Shown: in pieces, positions 27,882 to 41,200 of the stretch
How the letters are laid out: each line of letters starts with the position of its first letter
Position numbering within the stretch: the first letter of the stretch is position 1
Notes under the pieces: model-generated
What the model was told of the DNA's origin: nothing
What the model saw: only the letters and a program-made list of their open reading frames with translations
Databases searched by the model: none
Assembly: GCF_014252255.1 (NCBI RefSeq)
Contig: NZ_CP059213.1
Span: 124,001-188,000, forward strand
DNA length: 64,000 bases
Direction of reading: 5' to 3'
Origin: Blattabacterium cuenoti
GTDB lineage: Bacteria > Bacteroidota > Bacteroidia > Flavobacteriales > Blattabacteriaceae
Made by a program: the position numbers and the translations under genes

Positions 27882-28961
27882 ATGAAAAATAATGATAAGG
27901 ATAAATTGGAATTCATCTATTTTAATAAAAAAGCTTATGAAATACTAAAAAATTATCTTCTTTATCAAATAGATTCTATAAAAAATATATTTATTTTAGT
28001 GGATAATAATACTGATCAATATTGTCTTCCTATTCTTTTTTCTCATATTGATTTTTTAAAAAAATCTAATCTAATTAAGATTAAATCAGGAGAAAAAGAA
28101 AAAAATATTTATACATGTATTCAAATATGTGAAAATTTGGAAAAATTGAAAGCTACTAGAAAAAGTATAATAATAAATTTAGGAGGAGGTGTTATAACAG
28201 ATATAGGTGGATTTGTTGCTTCTATATTTAAAAGAGGAATTCGTTTTGTGAATATTCCTACTACTTTATTAGGAATGGTTGATGCATCTGTAGGATATAA
28301 AACAGGTGTTAATTTAAATTTTATTAAAAATGAAATAGGATCTTTTTATATTCCAGAATTTTTAATAATTGATTCTTCTTTTTTAAAAACTCTTCCTTAT
28401 GAAGAAATTATTTCTGGAATGGCTGAAATATTTAAACATAGTTTAATAGAAGATAAAAATTTTTGGATCAATTTAAATAAAATAAAAAATATTAGTGATA
28501 TAAAAAATAATCAATGGGATCATTTAATTAATCAATCTATATTAATAAAAAAGAAAATTGTAGATAAAGATCCTAAAGAAAAAGGATTAAGAAAAATTCT
28601 TAATTTTGGACATACCATTGGTCATGCTTTAGAAAGTTATTTTATGAATACGGATACAATATTACATGGTATAGCTATTATTATGGGAATAATTTGTGAA
28701 TCTTGGATTTCATACAAAATTAATGGATTATCCATTTATGATTTTAAAAATATAAAAGATACATTATCTACATTGTATCCAATGCAAAAAAAAATTTATA
28801 ATTTATCTGATTCAGAAATCGAAAAAATATTAAAAATTATGGAATTTGATAAAAAAAATGAAAAAAATAAAATTCAATTTTCTTTATTAAAAGAAATAGG
28901 AAAATGTTCTTATAATTGTGAAGTTCCATATTTATTAATTAAGGAAAGTTTTTTAAAATAA
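27882..28961 (+). CDS. aroB: 3-dehydroquinate synthase
   Basis: 359 aa from ATG 27882. It cyclises DAHP to 3-dehydroquinate, step two of the shikimate pathway to aromatic amino acids. NAD binding shows in INLGGGVITDIGGFVAS (about residues 99-115), followed by RFVNIPTTLLGMVDASVG and the zinc histidines in the KILNFGHTIGHALES region (about 233-247). A TTG start at 27855 would add nine residues not typical of the family. It appears to be a single-gene unit upstream of gyrA. Confidence 0.95.
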   Translation: MKNNDKDKLEFIYFNKKAYEILKNYLLYQIDSIKNIFILVDNNTDQYCLPILFSHIDFLKKSNLIKIKSGEKEKNIYTCIQICENLEKLKATRKSIIINLGGGVITDIGGFVASIFKRGIRFVNIPTTLLGMVDASVGYKTGVNLNFIKNEIGSFYIPEFLIIDSSFLKTLPYEEIISGMAEIFKHSLIEDKNFWINLNKIKNISDIKNNQWDHLINQSILIKKKIVDKDPKEKGLRKILNFGHTIGHALESYFMNTDTILHGIAIIMGIICESWISYKINGLSIYDFKNIKDTLSTLYPMQKKIYNLSDSEIEKILKIMEFDKKNEKNKIQFSLLKEIGKCSYNCEVPYLLIKESFLK

Positions 28962-29040
28962 AAATTTTTCATTTTTTTTCTTAAATATTATTTATATTAA
29001 AAATAAATAAAAATAAAAATCTCATAATTTTATAATAAAA

Positions 29041-31497
29041 ATGAGTGAAGGAGAAAAATTAGTTCCTATAAATATAGAAGATGAAATGAAATCATCGTAC
29101 ATAGATTATTCTATGTCTGTAATTGTATCAAGAGCTCTTCCTGATGCTAGAGATGGATTAAAACCTGTACATAGAAGAGTTCTTTATGGAATGTATCAAT
29201 TAGGAATTTTTTCTAATAATTCTTATAAAAAATCGGCTCGTATTGTTGGAGAAGTTTTAGGAAAATATCATCCCCATGGAGATATTTCTGTTTATGATAC
29301 TATGGTTCGTATGGCACAAAAATGGACTCTTCGTTATCCATTAATAGATGGACAAGGAAATTTTGGTTCATTAGATGCAGATCCACCTGCAGCTATGCGT
29401 TATACAGAAGTACGAATGAAAAAAATTTCTGAAGAAATGTTGTTAGATATAAAAAAAGAAACAGTAGATATTCAATTAAATTTTGATGATTCTTTAGAGG
29501 AACCAACTGTTTTACCAACGAGAATTCCTAATCTTTTAATTAATGGATCTTCAGGAATTGCAGTTGGAATGGCTACTAATATTCCACCTCATAATTTAAA
29601 AGAAACTATAAATGCTATTTGTGCTTATATAGATAATAATAATTTATCTATTGAACAAATAATGAAATATATTAAAGCTCCCGATTTTCCAACAGGTGGA
29701 ATTATTTATGGATATGATGGAGTAAAAAATGCTTTTCATACTGGTAGAGGTCGTATTATTTTGCGTGCAAAAGTTCATTTAGAAGAGCTTCAAGGAAGAC
29801 AATGTATCATAATAGATGAAATTCCTTATCAAGTAAATAAAGCAGAAATGATATCTAAAACTGTAGGATTAATGAAAGAAGGAAAAATGGAAGGAATTTA
29901 TCAAATTCGTGATGAATCGGATAGAAATGGATTACGAATTGTTTATATGCTTAAATATAATACAAATTCTAACATTATATTAAATAAATTATTTCAATAT
30001 ACTTCTCTTCAAACTTCTTTTAATGTTAATAGTATTGCATTAGTTAATGGAACTCCCGTTCAATTAAATATAAAAGATCTTATTCAACATTTTATAGATC
30101 ATAGACATGATGTCATTATTCGTCGTACCAAATATGAATTAAAAAAGTGTAAAAATCGTGTTCATATATTAATGGGTTTTTTAAAAATATTAGATCATTT
30201 AGATATGATGATTCAATTGATTAAAAAATCTAAAAATCATCATGACGCTTGTTCTACATTGATTAAAAAATTTCATATATCAGAGGATCAATCTAAATCT
30301 ATTTTAGATTTGCGTTTACAAAGTTTGACTTCTTTAGAATTAGAAAAAATCAAAAAAGAATATAATGATATTATAAAAAAAATAGAGCATTTCCAAAATA
30401 TATTAGTTCAATATTCTATAAGAACAAAAATTATTAAAGAAGAACTTTTAGATATCAAAAAAAAATATCAAGATTCACGTCGTACACAAATTGATTATTC
30501 AGGTAATAAAGTACATATAGAAGATTTAATTGAAAATAAACAAGTTGTTTTGACTATTTCTCATGCTGGGTATATAAAACGAACATCTTTATCAGAATAT
30601 AAACGTCAAGGAAGAGGTGGTGTAGGAAATAGAGGAGCTACAGCTAGAGAAGCTGATTTTTTTAAACATTTACTTATAGCAACAAATCATCAATATTTAC
30701 TTTTTTTTACAGAAAAAGGAAAATGTTTTTGGTTAAGGGTATATGAAATACCAGAAGGATCTAAAATTTCTAAAGGAAGAGCTATACAAAATATTATTCA
30801 TCTTCAACAAGATGATAAAGTTAATGCTTATATATTAACAGGAGATTTGACTAATAAAAAATACGTAAAAGATTATTACGTTATGATGGTTACTCAAAAA
30901 GGAATTATTAAAAAAACATCTTTAGAAAATTATTCTCGTCCTAGAAAATATGGTATTAATGCTATTATAATTCGTAAAGGAGATTCTTTATTAGAAGCTA
31001 TTTTAACTAAGGGAGATAGTCATGTTTTTATCGCTGTTAAAAGTGGAAGAATTATTCGTTTTTCAGAAAATAAAGTTCGTGCAACTGGAAGAACCTCTTC
31101 TGGAGTAATAGGTATTAATTTTACAATTATAGATGATATGGTAATTGGAATGATATGTGTCAATAAAGAAGAAAAAGGAAATTTATTAGTTGTTTCTGAA
31201 AAAGGATTTGGAAAAAGGTCTCATTTAAAAGATTATCGTATTACTAATCGTGGAGGAAAAGGAATAAAAACAATAAATATTACTCAAAAAACAGGTAATT
31301 TAATTTCTATTAAAAATGTTACAGATAGAGATGATTTGATGATTATTAAAAAATCGGGAATCATTATACGTATACCTATTTCAGATATAAGAGTTATGGG
31401 TAGAACAACTCAAGGCGTTCGATTAATTAATTTAAAAAAAAATGATGCCATAGCTGATGTTGCAAAAGTTTATAAACCTATTATGGGGTTTCATTAA
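29041..31497 (+). CDS. gyrA: DNA gyrase subunit A
   Basis: 818 aa. The catalytic tyrosine is Y121 in [10 protein letters not shown]. The breakage-reunion domain (1-500) is followed by six C-terminal beta-propeller blades, the first with the GyrA box [14 protein letters not shown] segment (about residues 523-532). It forms the A2B2 gyrase with GyrB (not here). The residue corresponding to E. coli S83 is isoleucine (I82 in HGDISVYDT). The short C-terminus lacks an acidic tail. The 3' end overlaps the convergent protease gene by 17 bp. Confidence 0.97.
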   Translation: MSEGEKLVPINIEDEMKSSYIDYSMSVIVSRALPDARDGLKPVHRRVLYGMYQLGIFSNNSYKKSARIVGEVLGKYHPHGDISVYDTMVRMAQKWTLRYPLIDGQGNFGSLDADPPAAMRYTEVRMKKISEEMLLDIKKETVDIQLNFDDSLEEPTVLPTRIPNLLINGSSGIAVGMATNIPPHNLKETINAICAYIDNNNLSIEQIMKYIKAPDFPTGGIIYGYDGVKNAFHTGRGRIILRAKVHLEELQGRQCIIIDEIPYQVNKAEMISKTVGLMKEGKMEGIYQIRDESDRNGLRIVYMLKYNTNSNIILNKLFQYTSLQTSFNVNSIALVNGTPVQLNIKDLIQHFIDHRHDVIIRRTKYELKKCKNRVHILMGFLKILDHLDMMIQLIKKSKNHHDACSTLIKKFHISEDQSKSILDLRLQSLTSLELEKIKKEYNDIIKKIEHFQNILVQYSIRTKIIKEELLDIKKKYQDSRRTQIDYSGNKVHIEDLIENKQVVLTISHAGYIKRTSLSEYKRQGRGGVGNRGATAREADFFKHLLIATNHQYLLFFTEKGKCFWLRVYEIPEGSKISKGRAIQNIIHLQQDDKVNAYILTGDLTNKKYVKDYYVMMVTQKGIIKKTSLENYSRPRKYGINAIIIRKGDSLLEAILTKGDSHVFIAVKSGRIIRFSENKVRATGRTSSGVIGINFTIIDDMVIGMICVNKEEKGNLLVVSEKGFGKRSHLKDYRITNRGGKGIKTINITQKTGNLISIKNVTDRDDLMIIKKSGIIIRIPISDIRVMGRTTQGVRLINLKKNDAIADVAKVYKPIMGFH

Positions 31498-33595
31498 AAT
31501 CATGTAAAATATTAACACATTCTGAAATGTAAAAATCCTTTATCAAGTTTTTTTGCCATTCTTCTTCTTCTTCTTTTTTTTCTTTATTGATAATAATTTG
31601 ATAATAAGGAGGAAAATATCGTAATCCATATATATGAAAATAATTTTTTAGTTTTTGAAATTTTTTATTTTTTTCTTTTATTTTTTTATTTTCATAATAA
31701 AATTTTTTCCAGTTTAAGGAAAATTTTTTAATTTCTAAAAATTTATTTTCTAATAATTGTATTTTTTTATAAATATTCATTAAATTATTTTTTTTATTCA
31801 AACGTTGAATACTTTTTATTTTTATTTTTTCTAAATTTTTTTTCTTATTCCAATAAGAATATAAAATTGGGTCTATAGAATCCCATTTCATAGAATTTTT
31901 TTGATTTTTTTCCATTAATTTTAACGAAATATTACTTAAATTACTAGGCATTACTATATCTGAATGAACTCCTTTTAATTGGGTAGAACTTCCATTAACA
32001 CGATAAAATTTATTGATGGTAAATTTTAAAGCACCTAATTCTTTATTAGTTAATAAAAATTGATTTAGTGGATAAATAGTTTGTACTGTTCCTTTTCCAT
32101 ATGTTTGATAACTTCCCACGATAATTCCTCTTTTATAATCAGATATAGCTGCAGCGAAAATTTCAGAAGCAGATGCGGATAATTCATTAACAAGAACTAC
32201 AAGTGGCCCTTCCCACAATATTTTTTCCTTATCATTTTTTAATATCTTTTTTTTCTTATTATATTTACCACCTATTTGTACTACTGGAACTTTTCCTAAG
32301 AAAAAACCTGTAATTTCTATTACAGTATCTAAAGATCCACCCCCATTATTTCTTATATCTAAAATAAGACCTTTTATATTTTCTTTTTTTAATTTATTAA
32401 TAATTTTTTTGATATCTTTAGCGGCATTTCTTCCATTTTTATTTTCAGGATTAAAATAAAATTCAGGTAAATAGATAATACCATATTTATTTTTATTTTT
32501 ATCTAAAATAATAACACTTTTTGCAAAAATTTCTTTTTTTTCTATAATATCTCGTATTAATAATACTTCTTCTATAAATCCATTTTTTTTTTGAATAGTA
32601 AGTTTAACTTTACTTCCTTTTTTTCCTCTTATTAAACGAATAGAATTTTCCAATAACATTCCCACTATATTTTGAGATTCTGAATTTATATCTTTTGCTA
32701 CTCGTATAATTTTATCTCCTATTTCTATTTTTTTACTTTTCCATGCTGGTCCACCAAAAATAATATTTACAACTGTAGGATATCCTTTGTAATCTTGTAA
32801 TTCAGCTCCTATTCCTTCTATTTGACCAGATATATTTAAATCAAAAATTTCTTTTTCTTTAGGAGATAAATAACTAGTATGAGGATCATATTGAGAAGTA
32901 ATAATATTTACATAAATAGAAAACCAATCAAATTCTTTTTTCATTTTTAATTTTCTTAAATATTCTTGAATATATTCTTGCACTTTTTTCCTTGAAATTT
33001 TTTCTTCGTTCAAAAATGCATTTTTCCAAATTTTTTGTTTTGAAATATTTAATTTTTTTTGGTTAATAGAATCTATTATTTCTAATAATGTTAAATATTT
33101 TAAATATTTTCTCCATTTTATAATCCATTCTATATTATTTTTTGAATAAAAAATATTTTTTTTTCCAATAAAAAACATTTCTTTTTGATTAAAATCAAAA
33201 GGTTTTTTCAAAATTTTAAAACATATAGATTCCACGTCTTTTATTCTTTGATAAAAACGTTTCATAACAATATTGAAAAATGTAGGATCTCCATGAATCC
33301 AAAAATCATCTATTTTATTTTTATAAAAAGACAAATCTTCTATATCTTTTTGTAAAAAAAATCGTTTTTGATTATCTAATTTTTCAAAATATTGATTATA
33401 TACTTTTTGTGAAAAATTATTATCAATAGAAATAGGATTTGGATGTAGAAAATGAAGTGTTTTATATATTGTTTTAAGGATTAAACGATGTTTTTCTTGT
33501 TCTCCATTAGAAGAACAAAAACTTAATAGAAAAATAAAAAGAAAACCAATTATTATATACTTAACTTTCTTAAATTTTTTTATTTTAGAATTCAA
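31481..33595 (-). CDS. prc: Tail-specific (C-terminal processing) protease, S41 family
   Basis: 704 aa. It begins with a hydrophobic signal and a possible lipobox LLSFC, so it is likely a membrane-anchored periplasmic lipoprotein. A PDZ domain (about residues 245-330, with [19 protein letters not shown]) precedes the S41 core. The catalytic serine is in [13 protein letters not shown] and the lysine in [14 protein letters not shown] lysine-rich C-terminal DUF3340-like part follows. It degrades or trims proteins with non-polar C-termini in the periplasm. It converges on gyrA with 17 bp of overlap. Confidence 0.93.
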   Translation of the reverse strand: MNSKIKKFKKVKYIIIGFLFIFLLSFCSSNGEQEKHRLILKTIYKTLHFLHPNPISIDNNFSQKVYNQYFEKLDNQKRFFLQKDIEDLSFYKNKIDDFWIHGDPTFFNIVMKRFYQRIKDVESICFKILKKPFDFNQKEMFFIGKKNIFYSKNNIEWIIKWRKYLKYLTLLEIIDSINQKKLNISKQKIWKNAFLNEEKISRKKVQEYIQEYLRKLKMKKEFDWFSIYVNIITSQYDPHTSYLSPKEKEIFDLNISGQIEGIGAELQDYKGYPTVVNIIFGGPAWKSKKIEIGDKIIRVAKDINSESQNIVGMLLENSIRLIRGKKGSKVKLTIQKKNGFIEEVLLIRDIIEKKEIFAKSVIILDKNKNKYGIIYLPEFYFNPENKNGRNAAKDIKKIINKLKKENIKGLILDIRNNGGGSLDTVIEITGFFLGKVPVVQIGGKYNKKKKILKNDKEKILWEGPLVVLVNELSASASEIFAAAISDYKRGIIVGSYQTYGKGTVQTIYPLNQFLLTNKELGALKFTINKFYRVNGSSTQLKGVHSDIVMPSNLSNISLKLMEKNQKNSMKWDSIDPILYSYWNKKKNLEKIKIKSIQRLNKKNNLMNIYKKIQLLENKFLEIKKFSLNWKKFYYENKKIKEKNKKFQKLKNYFHIYGLRYFPPYYQIIINKEKKEEEEEWQKNLIKDFYISECVNILHDFNETP

Positions 33596-33652
33596 AACTC
33601 TATTTTTTTTTTAAACATAAGTATAAATAACTTTTTTTTATGAAAAAAAAAA

Positions 33653-34459
33653 ATGAAAAAAAAACCAATTATTTTAGTAACCAATGATGATGGTATTATA
33701 GCTCCAGGTATTAGAACCCTTATTAAGGTTATTAATCCTTTAGGAGATGTTTATGTTGTTGCTCCAAATAAACCTCAATCTGGAGTAGGACATGCAATAA
33801 CTATGGATTCTATATTGTATTGTGATTCGGTAAAAATTGATAACGGAATTCAAAAAGAATGGGAATGTTCAGGAACTCCGGTAGATTGTGTTAAATTAGC
33901 TATTAATAAAATTCTTCCAAGAAAACCTGATATTTGTGTATCAGGAATTAACCATGGATCAAATTCTTCTATAAATATTATGTATTCTGGGACAGTTTCC
34001 GCTATTATTGAAGCTGGAATAGAGGGGATACCATCTATAGGATTTTCTCTTTTAGATTTTAATTGGAATGCTGATTTTGAGCCTTCAAAAAAATATGTTT
34101 ATCAAATTGTAAAAAAAATACTTTATAATCCTATTCCAGAAAAAATAATTAGTTTAAATGTGAATATTCCAAAATTGAAAAAAGAACAAATAAAAGGAAT
34201 TAAAATATGTAGACAAGCTAAATCTAAATGGAAAGAAAGTTTTGATAAAAGATCAAATCCAAAAGGAAGAACTTATTATTGGTTAGTTGGAGATTTTATC
34301 AATTTTGATAAAAATATAGATACAGATGAATGGGCACTAAAAAATGGATATATATCTATAGTTCCTATTCAATTTGATTTAACAAATTATCCTATATTAA
34401 ATATTTTAAAATATTGGAGTTTTGTATTTTTTATTTTAGATTCATTTATTAATTTTTAA
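33653..34459 (+). CDS. surE: 5'/3'-nucleotidase SurE
   Basis: 268 aa. The metal-binding start ILVTNDDGIIAPGI (about residues 6-19) and VSGINHGSNSSINIMYSGTV (about 98-117) are intact. SurE dephosphorylates nucleoside monophosphates and 3'-AMP. The ATG at 33653 follows an A11 run in the leader (33643-33653), and an out-of-frame ATG at 33640 ends at once. It starts a plus-strand run leading into ruvB and the purine genes (20-bp gap to ruvB). Confidence 0.94.
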   Translation: MKKKPIILVTNDDGIIAPGIRTLIKVINPLGDVYVVAPNKPQSGVGHAITMDSILYCDSVKIDNGIQKEWECSGTPVDCVKLAINKILPRKPDICVSGINHGSNSSINIMYSGTVSAIIEAGIEGIPSIGFSLLDFNWNADFEPSKKYVYQIVKKILYNPIPEKIISLNVNIPKLKKEQIKGIKICRQAKSKWKESFDKRSNPKGRTYYWLVGDFINFDKNIDTDEWALKNGYISIVPIQFDLTNYPILNILKYWSFVFFILDSFINF

Positions 34460-34479
34460 TATATTAAAATATAGATATT

Positions 34480-35445
34480 GTGTCATATTCTTTAGAAGAA
34501 TCTTTAAATCCAAATAAAATTGAAGATTTTGTTGGACAACATGATATATTAGAAAATTTAAAAATTTTTATTCAAGCTGCTAAAAAAAGAAAAGATTCCT
34601 TAGATCATATTTTATTTCATGGACCTCCAGGATTAGGAAAAACAACACTTGCTTATATTGTAGCTAATGAATTATGTGTGAATATAACTGTGACTTCAGG
34701 ATCTATTTTAGATAAACCAGGAGATTTAGCGGGATTATTAATTCATTTAAAAGTAAATGATGTCATTTTTATTGATGAAATTCATAGACTTTCTCCAATA
34801 GTTGAAGAATATTTGTATTCAGCTATGGAAAATTACAAAATAGATATTATTATAGATTCTGGATCTAAGGCAAAATCAGTACAGATAGATTTATCTCCTT
34901 TTACTTTAATAGGTGCAACAACGAGATCTGGGTTACTTACAGCTCCTATGCGTTCTAGATTTGGTATTAATTTTCGTTTTAATTATTATGAAAATAAATT
35001 TTTAAAAAAAATTGTAAATAGAAGTGCAAAATTATTAAATATTCCAATTACAGAAGAAGCTTCTAATGAAATAGCAAATAGAAGTCGTGGAACTCCACGT
35101 ATAGCTAATGCTTTACTTCGTCGTATTCGTGATTTTGCACAAATAAAAGGAAATGGAACTATTGATATCAATATATGCAATTTAGGATTACAATCTCTTA
35201 ATGTAGATAAAAATGGATTAGATGAAATGGATAATAAAATTCTTCTATCTATTATAAATACTTTTCAAGGTGGTCCTGTAGGAATTAATACTATAGCAAC
35301 AGCTGTTAGTGAAAATTCAGATACAATAGAAGAAGTTTATGAACCTTTTCTTATTAAAGAAGGATATTTAATTAGAACACCAAGAGGTAGAAAAGTTACA
35401 AAATTGGCATATAAACATTTAAAAAGATATTTAAAAAAAAAATAA
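34480..35445 (+). CDS. ruvB: Holliday junction branch migration helicase RuvB
   Basis: 321 aa from a GTG start, slightly shorter than usual because the N-terminal leader is trimmed. Walker A GPPGLGKTTLAY (about residues 48-59), Walker B VIFIDEIHRLSP and sensor GATTRSGLLTAPMRSRFG are present, then the winged-helix C-terminus ending LIRTPRGRKVTKLAYKHL. It drives branch migration with RuvA (not here). No RuvC is in this window, but RuvX lies at 62.7 kb. Confidence 0.96.
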   Translation: MSYSLEESLNPNKIEDFVGQHDILENLKIFIQAAKKRKDSLDHILFHGPPGLGKTTLAYIVANELCVNITVTSGSILDKPGDLAGLLIHLKVNDVIFIDEIHRLSPIVEEYLYSAMENYKIDIIIDSGSKAKSVQIDLSPFTLIGATTRSGLLTAPMRSRFGINFRFNYYENKFLKKIVNRSAKLLNIPITEEASNEIANRSRGTPRIANALLRRIRDFAQIKGNGTIDINICNLGLQSLNVDKNGLDEMDNKILLSIINTFQGGPVGINTIATAVSENSDTIEEVYEPFLIKEGYLIRTPRGRKVTKLAYKHLKRYLKKK

Positions 35446-35480
35446 ACTGAAATATTTTTTATTTATCTATTTATAAAAAT

Positions 35481-35488
35481 TAACTTTG
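35481..35488 (+). promoter_or_regulatory. Candidate -7 box for the purine cluster
   Basis: TAACTTTG is an exact TAnnTTTG match 23 nt before the purA ATG, in the 66-bp gap after ruvB. No clear -33 TTTG precedes it. It is the best candidate for the main purine promoter. Confidence 0.42.
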
Positions 35489-35499
35489 TTAAAGTATAA

Positions 35500-36810
<1,311 letters not shown>

Positions 36811-36822
36811 AAATATTTTCTT

Positions 36823-38259
36823 GTGAAAGAATATAAAAATCCTTTGGTAGAACGATATAGTAGCAAAGAAATGTTATATAATTTTTCTCCAGAAAAAAAA
36901 TTTACTACTTGGAGAAAATTATGGTTCTATTTAGCAGAAATACAAAAAGAATTAGGATTAAATATCAGCGATGAACAAATACATGATCTAAAAAATCATT
37001 TATATGATATTGATTGGGATAGAGTTTCTTTTTTTGAAAAAAAATTTCGTCATGATGTAATGGCACATTTATATGCTTTTGGAGAAAAAGCGAATAAAGC
37101 AAAATCTATTATTCATTTAGGTGCTACAAGTGCATTTTTAGGAGATAATACAGATATTATTTTGATTCGTGATGGATTAGAAATTTTACTTAAAAAATTG
37201 ATAAACTTAATTTTTCGTATGAGAAATTTTTCACTAGAATATCATAAAGTTCCTACTTTAGCTTTTACACATTATCAACCTGCTCAGTTAACTACTGTAG
37301 GAAAACGATCTTCTTTATGGATACAAAGTTTACTTTTAGATCTAGAAGAATTAGAATTTAGATTAAAAAATATTCGTTTTAGAGGAGTAAAAGGAACTGT
37401 TGGATCAGCTGATAGCTTTAAAGAATTATTTCATGGAGATTTACAAAAAGTAAAATATTTAGAAAAAAAAATATCTAATAAATTTGGATTTCCAAATTTT
37501 TTTTCAATTACGGGACAAACTTATGACAGAAAAATCGATTCTCAAGTATTAAATTTATTATCTAATATTTCTCAATCTTCTCATAAGTTTAGCAATGATT
37601 TACGTTTATTGCAAAATTTAAAAGAAATGGAAGAGCCTTTTGAAGAACATCAAATTGGATCTAGTGCTATGGCTTATAAACGTAATCCTATACGTAGTGA
37701 AAGAATAGCTTCTTTAGCAAAATTTGTTATTTCTTTATCAAATAGTTCATATATGGTTGCAGCTACTCAATGGTTAGAACGTACTTTAGATGATTCTGCT
37801 AATAGAAGATTAGTTATAGGACAATCATTTTTAGCTGTAGACGCTATTTTAATGATTTGGAATAATATATTAGAAAATATTATTGTATATCCTAAAATCA
37901 TTGAAAAACATATTCAAGAAGAACTTCCATTTTTAATTACTGAATACATTATTATAGAATGTGTAAAAAATGGAGCAGATAGACAAGAAATTCATGAAAG
38001 AATACGAATTCATTCTATGAAAACAAATTTAAAAATAAAATTAGAAGGAAAAAAAAATGATTTTATTAAACGTATTTTACAGGATAAAAAAATACCAATT
38101 TATGAAAAAAAAATGAATCAAATGCTCAATTCTAAAAATTTTATAGGATTTTCTTCAGATCAAACTTTAGAATTTATTGAAAAAGAAGTTAATCCAATAT
38201 TAGATCGATTCCATCATTTAATTGATGATGATATATCCAATATGGATAGAAAAATTTAA
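36823..38259 (+). CDS. purB: Adenylosuccinate lyase
   Basis: 478 aa from a GTG start. It acts twice: on SAICAR in IMP synthesis and on adenylosuccinate to give AMP. The superfamily signature appears as GSSAMAYKRNPIRSE (about residues 282-296) with the catalytic serine loop, and the substrate segments HLGATSAFLGDNTD and FTHYQPAQLTTVGKR are intact. It sits between purA and purL, with 24 bp to purL. Confidence 0.96.
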   Translation: MKEYKNPLVERYSSKEMLYNFSPEKKFTTWRKLWFYLAEIQKELGLNISDEQIHDLKNHLYDIDWDRVSFFEKKFRHDVMAHLYAFGEKANKAKSIIHLGATSAFLGDNTDIILIRDGLEILLKKLINLIFRMRNFSLEYHKVPTLAFTHYQPAQLTTVGKRSSLWIQSLLLDLEELEFRLKNIRFRGVKGTVGSADSFKELFHGDLQKVKYLEKKISNKFGFPNFFSITGQTYDRKIDSQVLNLLSNISQSSHKFSNDLRLLQNLKEMEEPFEEHQIGSSAMAYKRNPIRSERIASLAKFVISLSNSSYMVAATQWLERTLDDSANRRLVIGQSFLAVDAILMIWNNILENIIVYPKIIEKHIQEELPFLITEYIIIECVKNGADRQEIHERIRIHSMKTNLKIKLEGKKNDFIKRILQDKKIPIYEKKMNQMLNSKNFIGFSSDQTLEFIEKEVNPILDRFHHLIDDDISNMDRKI

Positions 38260-38283
38260 TAAATTAAATTATCTATTTGAATA

Positions 38284-41200
38284 ATGAATTTCAGAATTTA
38301 TATACAAAAAAAAAATCCTTTTGATATTGATTCTAGAAAATTATATCATAAATTAAAAAATTTAAATATTTCTTTATCTAAAGTGATTATTTATCATATA
38401 TATGATATTTTTTATATAAAAAAAGAACTTTTTTTAGAAAGTTTATCAAAAATTTTTGTAGATCCTGTAACAGATATTTTACATAAAAAAATGAATTGGA
38501 ATAATTCATATTATATAGAAAAATTTACAAAAAAATGTAATAATCGTGCAAATGCAGCTGTACAATGTATAAAAATTTTGGATTTTAAATCAAAATCTAA
38601 TAATGTTTTAGTAAGAAGTAATCAATTAATAGAGTTAATTGGAATAAATAAAAATCAAGATTTTTATAAAATAAAGAAATATTTTAATAATAATAATAAT
38701 TATAAAAATAATGATAATAAAAAATATAAAGTTAAAATTGTAGAAAATTTTATAAATTTTTCTTTCGAAAAAATAAAAAAATTTCATAATAATTCTAATC
38801 TATCTATAGATATAAACGATTTATTATTTATACAAAAATATTTTATTCAAGAAAAAAAAAATCCAACAGAAGAAGAATTTAAGATATTGGATACTTATTG
38901 GTCTGATCATTGTAGACATAAAACATTTTATACAAAATTAGTAAACATATCTTTTGATGGTTTTTTAAAAAAAACATATCAAAAAATTTTTAAAAAATAT
39001 TTAAAAGATAAAGATTCAATAGGAAAATCAAAAGATCCCATTAATTTTATGGATTTATCTAATTTACCTTCTAAAATTTTTTATAAAAAAGGAAAATTAA
39101 AAAATTTTGTTTTATCTCATGAACATAATGCGTGTGTTATTATGATAGATGTTGATATTATAGGTTGCAAAAAAAAAGAAAAATGGTATTTATTTTTTAA
39201 AAATGAAACACATAATTATCCTACAGAAATTGATCCTTTTGGTGGAGCTTCTACTTGTATAGGAGGTGCTATTAGAGATCCATTATCAGGAAGAGCTTTT
39301 GTTTATCAAGGACTAAGATTAAGTGGATCCTCTGATCCTACAATATCAAAAACTATTGATAAAAAATTGCCACAAGATCAAATATGTTTAGAATCAGCTT
39401 ATGGTTTTAGTTCTTATGGTAACCAAGTAGGATTAGCTACAACTCATGTTAATGAAATTTATCATGAAGGGTATAGAGCAAAAAGAATGGAAATGGGTAT
39501 GGTTATTGGTGCTGTTCCTGTTCATTTTATAAAACAGGAAAAACCAAAAAAAGGAGATATAATTTTATTGATTGGAGGATTAACAGGAAAAGAAGGAATA
39601 GGAGGAGCTATTGATTCTTCTAAGGAAGACGATAATAGTGATAAAAAAAATATACAAAAAGGACAAAAAGGAAATCCAATAATAGAAAGAAAAATACAAA
39701 GATTTTTTAGAAAAAAAGAAGTCATATCTTTAATAAAAAAATGTAATGATTTTGGAGCAGGTGGAGCTGCAGTTGCTATAGGAGAATTAAGTAATAGTTT
39801 GATATTATATTTAGATAAAATACCTATAAATGAGAAAATGAATGCACTTGAAATTGCTCTTTCAGAATCTCAAGAACGTATGGCTGTATTATTAGATTAT
39901 AACAATGTTGAAAAATTTATTGATTTAGCTCATGAAGAAAATATTATGTCTACACCTATAGGTAGAGTAACTGATAATGACCGTATTATTTTTTATTATA
40001 AAAAAAAAGAAATTTTTAATATAAAAAGTTCTTTTATGAATACAAGGGGATATCATAAAGAACAATCTGTTATTATTAGTTCTCCAACTTTAATTTCTCC
40101 TTTTAAAAAATCAAAAAAATTTTTATTTAATAAAAAAACATTTTTAAATACTCTTTCTAAATTAAATATAGCTTCTCAAAAAAATTTAATAGAAATGTTT
40201 GATAGTACTGTAGGTGCTACTACAGTTTTAATGCCTTTTGGTGGAAAATATCAAATGACACCATGTGAAGGGAGTGTACAAAAAATTCCTGTTTTAAAAG
40301 GAACTACAAATACGGTTAGTTTAGCTGCTTGGGGTTTTCATCCTGAAATTTCTTCTTGGAGTCCTTTTCATGGAGGAGCTTATGCAATTGTAGAATGTAT
40401 TTCTAAAATTGTTTCGATGGGAGGAAATTATAAAAATTCCTATTTTAGTTTTCAAGAATATTATCAAAAATTAGGAAATGATCCAAAAAATTGGGGAAAA
40501 CCTTTTTCTGCTTTATTGGGAGCTTATCATGCTCAAATGTCTTTAGGATTAGTTTCTATTGGAGGAAAAGATTCTATGTCCGGAACATATAAAAATATAC
40601 ATGTTCCTCCGACATTCATTGCTTTTGGAGTTTCGACTGGTTCTTGTTTAAATATTATTTCTCCTGAATTTAAAAAAATAGGAAATAAAATTTATTTATA
40701 TTATCATCGTTCATTAGAAAATGAAATGCCAGATTTTCATTCTATAAAAAAAGCTTATAATCAAATTTATAAAGGAATTTGTTCAGGAAAAATTGTTTCA
40801 GTAAAAACAGTAAAAGATGGAGGAATTTCTATTGCTATTGCAAAAATGGCATTTGGAAATCATTTAGGAGTAATTATAAATTGTAAAGAGCATTTATTTG
40901 AAATGAATATAGGATCCTTAATTATAGAATCTTCATATCCAATGTCAGATAATTTTATTCAAATAGGAGAAATTACTTCTTCTAAATCATTAAATTTTAA
41001 TGGAATATCTATTGATATTGATGAATCAATAAAAAATTGGATAAAAACTTTTACTCCTATTTTTTCTTATAATGAAATTAAAAGTAAAATTAAAAAAAAT
41101 AAAAATATTAAAAAAAAAGAAAAAATAATTTATAAAAAACAAAAAAATAATACCATAATATGGAAATGTAAATTTAAAAAAAAAGGAATACCACGCGTAT

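Noticed and set aside
33640..33653. ATG plus A11 run before surE as a third frameshifted gene
   Set aside because: surE is complete from ATG 33653; the earlier ATG is out of frame and the A run is in the leader.
38680..38735. AAT/AAN repeat in purL as a microsatellite or insertion element
   Set aside because: It encodes an Asn/Lys-rich loop in frame and is explained by low-complexity AT-rich coding.
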